A stretch of 12,948 nt of DNA, from the NCBI GenBank assembly GCA_029983495.1, contig JASBZJ010000026.1:1-12948 (forward strand), in the 5' to 3' direction. The notes below the pieces were generated by a model, which was given only the letters and a program-made list of their open reading frames with translations, ran no database searches and was not told where the DNA came from. The stretch is from Porphyromonas sp. GTDB lineage: Bacteria; Bacteroidota; Bacteroidia; Bacteroidales; Porphyromonadaceae. Positions 8,224 through 12,948 of this stretch are shown one piece after another. The position numbers and the translations under genes are program-made. The stretch's first letter is position 1. Every line of letters begins with the position of its first letter.

Positions 8224-9384
8224 TTAATAACAGTTTTCGAGGAAGGCCGTTGCGAGCAATTTACCTTGTTGTATGTAACCTTGCTGCGTAAAATGTATCC
8301 CATCCTTGTAATAATAATTACCTTGCTTACGTAGCTTTTTTGCGCCACTTTCAGCTCCAACAAGTTCATACAAATCAAGTATAGAAATACCCATTTCGGT
8401 ACCTACTTCGCGAATAGCCTCGGCTGCATATGCCGAGTTTTTATTAAAGGGCCCATGGCGGAAATTAGGCATAGGGGTAGTTAGCACGAGCTTTACTTGT
8501 GGAATATATTGCTGGCAGTGAATAACGAACTTTTTTACTTGTTGCTTAAATGGTTCTTTTCGAAAATGCCGAGCAAGCGATTCGTTAGTGCCTAACGAAA
8601 CAAGTATAATACTTGGTTTAAGTTGCGCTATTGAGCGGAGCACTTCCTCGCGGTCGTAGTTCGCATACATTGCTCCATTTATGCCTACTGAGCTATATAA
8701 CGCTTTAGGGTTATTACTGCTAAGTTGAGTTGCACTGTGCAATAACATGGCTCCGCCATAATATAACATTGGCGAAGGTGGGGTTTGTGGCCGGAGTGTT
8801 ACGCTACGCACGGGAGTGCTAAAAAACAACGTATCGGATACCATACCCTCCACGAGGGTATGACCTTTTTGTAGCACATATTTTACACCTTCAGGAATAA
8901 GTGCTGGCGAATTTTTGTCACGATAGTAAATTATTCGGTCAAAGGGAGAATAGGAACAACTGTAAGTAAAGGAAAATTGAACTCCTTGCCGGCTCAATAA
9001 AACCCCTCCTGGAGGGGTAGGTGAACAACTTTGCGCATACGATAATGTGCAACTATTCCACGAAACAGACGAGGTAATACGATAACCTATTGGAGCATTA
9101 CTATTGGCAAGTTTATAGGGTGTTACAAGCCCATAGCCCATTATAGTAAAGCTTTTACTTAAGCTGCGACGAAATTGTTCTGACAAAAACCCCGATTGAA
9201 GGTGCGAATCGCCAATATGAACAATATGAATAGGGGGTATTAACTCGTGCGATTTCATAAAAAAGGGTTTATAAAAGGGCGATTGAATAGTGTAAGGAAC
9301 ACCTATTTGAGCATATACTGCCAAGGGTATAAGCAAGGCGCAACATTGTGTTATAAGGAAACTCGTTCGGGGCTCTCTTTTCAT
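8224..9384 (-). CDS. Secreted SGNH/GDSL-family esterase or acyltransferase
   Basis: The 386-residue protein starts with a signal peptide (residues 1-25, cleavage near VYAQ) and is therefore periplasmic or outer-membrane associated. It carries all four SGNH blocks: HIGDSHLQSG with nucleophile Ser60, Gly in VGINGA (about 233-238), LGTNES with Asn267, and DGIHF with the Asp361/His364 pair. Such enzymes hydrolyse acyl esters or, in MBOAT partnerships, transfer acyl groups to polysaccharide. Blocks I and II are about 175 residues apart, far more than in simple SGNH folds, so an extra domain (about 90-225) is inserted. Its ATG overlaps the TGA of the preceding gene (ATGA, 9381-9384), which suggests translational coupling. 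Substrate and whether it is transferase or esterase cannot be decided from sequence. Confidence 0.85.
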   Translation of the reverse strand: MKREPRTSFLITQCCALLIPLAVYAQIGVPYTIQSPFYKPFFMKSHELIPPIHIVHIGDSHLQSGFLSEQFRRSLSKSFTIMGYGLVTPYKLANSNAPIGYRITSSVSWNSCTLSYAQSCSPTPPGGVLLSRQGVQFSFTYSCSYSPFDRIIYYRDKNSPALIPEGVKYVLQKGHTLVEGMVSDTLFFSTPVRSVTLRPQTPPSPMLYYGGAMLLHSATQLSSNNPKALYSSVGINGAMYANYDREEVLRSIAQLKPSIILVSLGTNESLARHFRKEPFKQQVKKFVIHCQQYIPQVKLVLTTPMPNFRHGPFNKNSAYAAEAIREVGTEMGISILDLYELVGAESGAKKLRKQGNYYYKDGIHFTQQGYIQQGKLLATAFLENCY

Positions 9385-10826
9385 TCTGCTGAAACACTAT
9401 AACCCCCCTTTTCGAGTAAAAAACTATCAACAAATTGCTCGGCTAAATAGCGACCTCCCTTAAACGAAAGGTGCGTATAATCCTTTGCTGCCATTCCTTC
9501 GTTAACAAACTGTACAATACCACCTGCCTTTTTCATTGCCAAGTAAGTATCCCAATAAGCAACTGCCGTTGCTTGGGCAACGCTTTTAATTGCTTCACGA
9601 AGGGCGAGCGTTGCTCGTAAAGTTCCTTTTGTACCATCGTCGAGCGTTCCGCCCCTATCCGAAACTCCCATTATTAATATGTCGCTTGTGGGGAACAGCC
9701 CCTTAAGTGTTTGTACTACATCAACCATTTTTCGTGCATAGTTCGTGTAGTTGAACCGTGTATTTTCAATAACATTTAAACCAAACTGCAAAACAATAAG
9801 ATTATAATGCCTTAGCGAATTCATTCGCGAAGCAATTTCGGGGTCGATAGTTATTAACGAAATACCCGAAGAACCTCGTAACGAAAAGTTATCAACTATA
9901 ACCCCTTTTTCATCGCTATTATCAAAGGTAATACCATAAAAGCATAAGCCACTACGATTAGGGAAACGTAGCTTTATACTATGCCCCTTTAGTGCTAGTG
10001 TATAAGCTCCAATAGGTGTTTGGCTAGTAAGGTTATCGGTGTACACACTATCGTTAACCGTGTAACTAAAAGGAACCGAATTTACCGAAGAATAAAAAAT
10101 AGTAGCCTGCTTAGGCGTGTTAAACTCGTTTGTAAAAGTATAGCTTAACGTTGCCACAGAATCGCTTACGCTGTAAATACTTTCGCCAAAAAAATACCTT
10201 CCATTTTTGTGGTTAATAGCACTTTTAGTTTTCCAACCCGTAAAGGTATGTTTTATTCCTCGCCGAAACGATGCAACATTACTAGCCATAGGCATCCAAC
10301 CAACACCGGCTCCTCCAAACTTTTGTTGCAATTTTTTGCGTACATCGAGGGTGAAAATATCGCCTTCGATAAACGAGTCTCCCAAAAAAGCTATCCTTAA
10401 AGGTTCCTGTTTGGCAATAGCTTTATATGTATGTATTAATGCATTGTGCTGAGGCGAAAAGTCCTTAATAAGGATTGGGTTATTATTAGTGTCGGTACTA
10501 TCGGAATAAGTAGTAGTACTTTCGTCGAGTACAAGAGCATTATATAGCGAGTCGCGAACATGTGCCTCGTAGGCTTCTTGCTCGGTAAGGCTATCCTGTT
10601 GCTGAGCTAAATGTTCATTAGCAAGCGAATCGCTATTAAAAATTTCGTTTGCCGTAAGAAAGTCGCCTTGTGGGTCGTTATCGTTGTTGCGGAGGTGCGC
10701 CAATAAATCCACCCGTTTAAGCTTAACGCCAGCAACTTCGTTGGGTAAAAAATATAGTATTGCAGTAAGTAAAAAGGCAAAAACCAGTAAAAACCAAAGT
10801 CGGAGCGTGTAATCGCGTCTCTTCAT
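9381..10826 (-). CDS. Membrane-anchored SGNH/GDSL-family protein
   Basis: A 481-residue protein with a basic N-terminus and one transmembrane helix (about 10-27), then a low-complexity stretch rich in Asp, Ser, Thr, Asn and Gln (about 45-117) that looks like a flexible spacer on the periplasmic side. The SGNH domain follows: FLGDSFIEGD with Ser151, Gly in RGSSG (about 317-320), QFGLNV with Asn351, and DYTHLSF with the Asp449/His452 pair. As in its neighbour, blocks I and II are separated by about 170 residues, indicating an inserted and apparently beta-rich domain. This topology resembles AlgJ/PatB-type partners held next to an MBOAT channel. It starts 2 bp after the nhaA stop (TAA AT ATG) and overlaps the next gene by four bases. 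All catalytic residues seem present. The acceptor is unknown. Confidence 0.83.
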   Translation of the reverse strand: MKRRDYTLRLWFLLVFAFLLTAILYFLPNEVAGVKLKRVDLLAHLRNNDNDPQGDFLTANEIFNSDSLANEHLAQQQDSLTEQEAYEAHVRDSLYNALVLDESTTTYSDSTDTNNNPILIKDFSPQHNALIHTYKAIAKQEPLRIAFLGDSFIEGDIFTLDVRKKLQQKFGGAGVGWMPMASNVASFRRGIKHTFTGWKTKSAINHKNGRYFFGESIYSVSDSVATLSYTFTNEFNTPKQATIFYSSVNSVPFSYTVNDSVYTDNLTSQTPIGAYTLALKGHSIKLRFPNRSGLCFYGITFDNSDEKGVIVDNFSLRGSSGISLITIDPEIASRMNSLRHYNLIVLQFGLNVIENTRFNYTNYARKMVDVVQTLKGLFPTSDILIMGVSDRGGTLDDGTKGTLRATLALREAIKSVAQATAVAYWDTYLAMKKAGGIVQFVNEGMAAKDYTHLSFKGGRYLAEQFVDSFLLEKGGYSVSAE

Positions 10827-10828
10827 AT

Positions 10829-12193
10829 TTAGGCTTTATGGGCTGTGCGTTTACGAGCAATTTTCTTGTAATGCCAACTTAAATAAGCATAGCCCACACA
10901 CCCTGAAAATAAACTGCCAAAGAATATACCCAACTTAGCCTGGTTAAGTAGCTCTGGAGCGTCCTCAAAGGTTAGTGTTGCTAGGAATAACGATACCGTA
11001 AAACCAATACCACAAACCAATGCTGCGCCAAATAGCTCGCTACTGTGTAGCCAATTGGGTAGGCCTTGCTTGGTTAACCATAAATAAAGCCTACTGAACA
11101 AGAATATACCTAAGGTTTTACCTACCACTAACCCAAGGAATATGGCCAGAGGAATACCTAATATTTCGTTCGCATGTATTCCACTAAATGTTAACCCTGC
11201 GTTTACAAAAGCAAATAGGGGTAACACAAAATAGTTTACAAGCTTTTCTAGGTTTGCCTCCATGCGTTGAACCGGCGAAACCGAACGACTGGTTATGTGC
11301 ATCATATTCTGAGCAACCTCAATTTGGCTACTCGGCAACAAAGTTGCTCCACTACGCGAACAACGTTGCGACGATTCGGGGAACAAAGCTAACCTACTGC
11401 GCAAAAGGTCGACCATTTGTCGCGTATTGTAGGTACTCTTTGCGGGTATCATCATTGCCACGAGCACACCCGAAATAGTTGTATGTATGCCCGAACGCAG
11501 AAAAAAGTACCATACAAACAACAACCCTAACCCATAAATCCATAAATCCCGAACGCCAAAACGCCCAAGGAAATATAGTATTGCAAGGATTATTATAGCT
11601 ATGCCGAGCATTAAAAAGTCCAACCCCGAACTATAAAAGATGGCAATAATTAAAATACCAGCAATATCATCAGCAACAGCCAATGAAGCTACAAAGGTTT
11701 TAAGTTGTGTAGGAACACCACGAATAGATGTTAGTACAGCAAGCGAAAAAGCAATATCGGTAGCCATAGGAATAGCCATACCATGAATACCTGGCTCCTT
11801 ATGGCAAACCATAAGGTAAATAAGTACGGGAAAAGTGATGCCCCCTAAGGCTGCTACAACAGGGAAAAGTGCTTTTTTTATGCTCGAAAGTTCGCCAACA
11901 AGCATTTCCTCTTTTATGCTTAAGCCTACATGTAAAAAGAATAGAACCATAAGCACATCGTTGGCAAACTGAGCCAAAGTCATATCGTGCCCATGTACCC
12001 GAAATAAATTAAAGTGCCCTATTTGCAACTTTATAGGTAAGTCCAAAATGGCAAAATAAGTATCCTTAGCAGGCGAATTTGCCAAGATAATTACAAGTAA
12101 CGCTGTAAGGATTAAAACCAACGAACTACTTAACCGAAAAGTAGTTAACCGCTTGAGGGGCGACCCGCGGCCTATAGTAAGATCTCTTGCCAT
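10829..12193 (-). CDS. nhaA: Na+/H+ antiporter NhaA
   Basis: This inner-membrane antiporter exports Na+ in exchange for protons, regulating internal pH and sodium. The 454 residues align by motif with E. coli NhaA. VHGHDMTLAQFANDVLMVLFF (66-86) matches the external hairpin and helix II; MATDIAFSLAVL (143-154) has Asp146 (E. coli Asp133). LAVADDIAG (171-179) has the paired ion-binding aspartates 175/176 (E. coli 163/164), and GKTLGIF (358-364) has Lys359 (E. coli Lys300). It is longer than the E. coli protein, mainly through a polar stretch of about 55 residues (about 252-307) before FVLPLFAFVNAGLTF. The ATG is preceded by an unusually good AGGGAGG. It heads a unit with two SGNH genes and an MBOAT gene, with only 2 bp to the next gene; whether that reflects shared function is inference. 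Confidence 0.95.
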   Translation of the reverse strand: MARDLTIGRGSPLKRLTTFRLSSSLVLILTALLVIILANSPAKDTYFAILDLPIKLQIGHFNLFRVHGHDMTLAQFANDVLMVLFFLHVGLSIKEEMLVGELSSIKKALFPVVAALGGITFPVLIYLMVCHKEPGIHGMAIPMATDIAFSLAVLTSIRGVPTQLKTFVASLAVADDIAGILIIAIFYSSGLDFLMLGIAIIILAILYFLGRFGVRDLWIYGLGLLFVWYFFLRSGIHTTISGVLVAMMIPAKSTYNTRQMVDLLRSRLALFPESSQRCSRSGATLLPSSQIEVAQNMMHITSRSVSPVQRMEANLEKLVNYFVLPLFAFVNAGLTFSGIHANEILGIPLAIFLGLVVGKTLGIFLFSRLYLWLTKQGLPNWLHSSELFGAALVCGIGFTVSLFLATLTFEDAPELLNQAKLGIFFGSLFSGCVGYAYLSWHYKKIARKRTAHKA

Positions 12194-12200
12194 ATTATAA

Positions 12201-12207
12201 CCTCCCT
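12201..12207 (-). promoter_or_regulatory. Shine-Dalgarno-like ribosome binding site of nhaA
   Basis: AGGGAGG on the - strand ends seven bases before the nhaA ATG (12193). Comparable purine-rich sites were not seen before the other starts in the window, and Bacteroidota generally use them rarely, so this may mark stronger or differently regulated translation of nhaA. Confidence 0.45.
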
Positions 12208-12290
12208 ATCCTTATTATAGTAGTACATCACAATGAACTAATTTCAACGTCAGAACAACATAATGCGATATAATTATAATCTTCTAGGGG

Positions 12291-12322
12291 CAAAGGTAGT
12301 AATACTTTGCCTTTATCCTAAA
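12291..12322 (-). promoter_or_regulatory. Promoter of the nhaA-SGNH-SGNH-MBOAT unit
   Basis: TACCTTTG (12298-12291) is a full -7 match; TTTA (12322-12319) lies 20 bases upstream as a near -33 element. A start about six bases downstream would give a leader of roughly 90 bases before the nhaA ATG at 12193. No other convincing promoter was found in the short gaps of the four-gene unit, so this one probably serves all four genes. Confidence 0.6.
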
Positions 12323-12375
12323 TAAAAGCGGGTCTCGTTCTATTCCATTGTGTTCAATAACTAAACCAAAAGCAC

Positions 12376-12411
12376 AAAAAAGAACTCCTTAAAACAAAAC
12401 CATTTAAGAAG
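12376..12411 (-). terminator. Intrinsic terminator of the initiator tRNA gene
   Basis: In transcription order CTTCTTAAA (12411-12403) pairs with TTTAAGGAG (12393-12385), nine pairs including one G-U, around a nine-base loop. TTCTTTTTT (12384-12376) follows directly. The stem-loop plus T-tract lies 47 bases past the tRNA 3' end and before the nhaA promoter, so it should separate the two transcripts. Confidence 0.65.
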
Positions 12412-12457
12412 CCCGTTAACCCTACCGCGTCTGTTATAAAAAAACTGCCTTGGAAAG

Positions 12458-12529
<72 letters not shown>

Positions 12530-12577
12530 ATACTATCTGCAAGTAGCGAAAGATTAGCTCTTCCGCTAATGCTTCTG

Positions 12578-12607
12578 CAAAGGTACAAAAAAAAGTCGAT
12601 TTGCAAA
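12578..12607 (-). promoter_or_regulatory. Promoter of the initiator tRNA gene
   Basis: TTTG (12607-12604, the end of a run of seven T) and TACCTTTG (12585-12578) are separated by 18 bases. This is the best -33/-7 pair in the window and fits the Bacteroidota consensus at both boxes. A start about six bases downstream leaves some 40 bases of 5' leader before the mature tRNA end at 12529. Confidence 0.75.
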
Positions 12608-12673
12608 AAAACTCCATCAGAACAGATTCTCATATCACGTGCAACAAGCATCCCCATTTGAGGAATATTGTAG

Positions 12674-12832
12674 GGGGGTGTGTCAAAAGTCTGAATTCAG
12701 AAAATGCCTCTTTTATATTGATAGCATAAATCACAGAAACGACATTTTTGTTGATAAATTAGCTCCTTGATGACACTTATCCTTTACAAATAATGTCACC
12801 CCTCTGATGGGTTTGACTTTTGACACACCCCC
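12674..12832. mobile_element. MITE-like element or IS remnant with 18-bp terminal inverted repeats
   Basis: GGGGGTGTGTCAAAAGTC at 12674-12691 is repeated as its exact reverse complement at 12815-12832, defining a 159-bp unit. The interior is AT-rich, too short for a transposase, and has no start-to-stop frame worth noting. A 10-bp palindrome CTGAATTCAG (12691-12700) adjoins the left repeat. G-starting ends with a TGTGTCAAAA core look like transposon termini, and a miniature inverted-repeat element is the simplest reading. No target-site duplication is obvious in the flanks (TGTAG left, GTCCG right), so it may be old, may be an internally deleted IS, or may have been bounded differently. Confidence 0.6.
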
Positions 12833-12896
12833 GTCCGTGTTGTAAATAACATTGTTTTTTGGCAGGTTCACTCATTTTTATATCCGACACCGTCGA

Positions 12897-12909
12897 GGGT
12901 GTGTCAAAA
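12897..12909 (+). repeat. Third copy of the GGGTGTGTCAAAA repeat core
   Basis: Thirteen bases identical to the core of the left repeat of the 12674-12832 element, in the same orientation, 64 bases beyond its right end. It could be the left end of another copy or of a full insertion sequence continuing past the window edge. It also forms a small hairpin with upstream ACACC (12887-12891 with GGTGT 12898-12902). Confidence 0.55.
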
Positions 12910-12948
12910 CAAGATTCTTGGCTCATCCCCCCCCCTTTATTTCTAGTA

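Larger units (their letters stand above)
12530..12948. other. Gene-poor right end of the window
   Basis: This 419-base stretch has no convincing protein gene. It contains the tRNA leader and promoter, an unremarkable spacer (12608-12673), the inverted-repeat element (12674-12832), a 64-base spacer, and a third copy of the repeat core near the edge followed by a run of nine C (12927-12935). The short reading frame that runs through the tRNA region is not a gene. Confidence 0.6.

Noticed and set aside
6615..10826. D-alanylation (dlt) operon
   Set aside because: The MBOAT protein is distantly DltB-like, but no DltA ligase or DltC carrier is present and the SGNH proteins do not look like DltD.
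12771..12798. TGACA/TGTCA inner inverted repeat in the mobile-like element
   Set aside because: Five base pairs separated by 18 bases is within chance for this composition.
12661..12948. CRISPR-like repeats, because three similar units occur
   Set aside because: Only three copies, in mixed orientation, with unequal spacing and differing lengths; this is transposon-end organisation, not an array.

Overview
The window looks like chromosomal DNA from the Bacteroidota, most likely the Bacteroidales. The grounds are: a short 287-residue RpoD without region 1.1; several copies of the Bacteroidota-type -7 promoter box TAnnTTTG, four of them exactly TACCTTTG; almost no Shine-Dalgarno sequences; and gene products (long S41 protease, HD-type CCA-adding enzyme, NptA/PhoU-domain transporter) whose lengths and motifs fit that phylum. 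Genus and species cannot be named from the sequence alone.

Layout, left to right. Positions 1-255 hold a strong hairpin (70-109) and the leader of rpoD. rpoD (256-1119) is the only protein gene on the + strand. It converges on the rest across a long bidirectional-looking hairpin (1217-1270). Everything else lies on the - strand. Read in transcription order from the right, it runs: initiator tRNA-Met with its own promoter and terminator; a four-gene unit nhaA > membrane-anchored SGNH protein > secreted SGNH protein > MBOAT acyltransferase; a Na+/phosphate-cotransporter-like gene with a PhoU-like tail; cca; and an S41 C-terminal processing protease. The last three each have a promoter-like box immediately upstream. 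The right end (12530-12948) has no protein gene. It holds the tRNA promoter, a 159-bp element bounded by 18-bp perfect inverted repeats (a MITE or IS remnant), and a third copy of the repeat core near the window edge.

How the genes work together. The most distinctive unit is the nhaA-SGNH-SGNH-MBOAT run (12193 down to 6615), with gaps of 2 bp, a 4-bp ATGA overlap, and 37 bp. An MBOAT protein with extracytoplasmic SGNH proteins is the known arrangement for O-acylating an envelope polymer (the alginate AlgI/AlgJ/AlgX and peptidoglycan PatA/PatB logic). The polymer modified here is unknown, and an Na+/H+ antiporter heading the unit is unexpected. The tRNA lacks an encoded CCA end, which agrees with the CCA-adding enzyme encoded about 8 kb away. 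The remaining genes (sigma factor, protease, Na+/phosphate carrier) are housekeeping and show no obvious joint pathway. No CRISPR array, phage module, toxin-antitoxin pair or transposase gene was seen.
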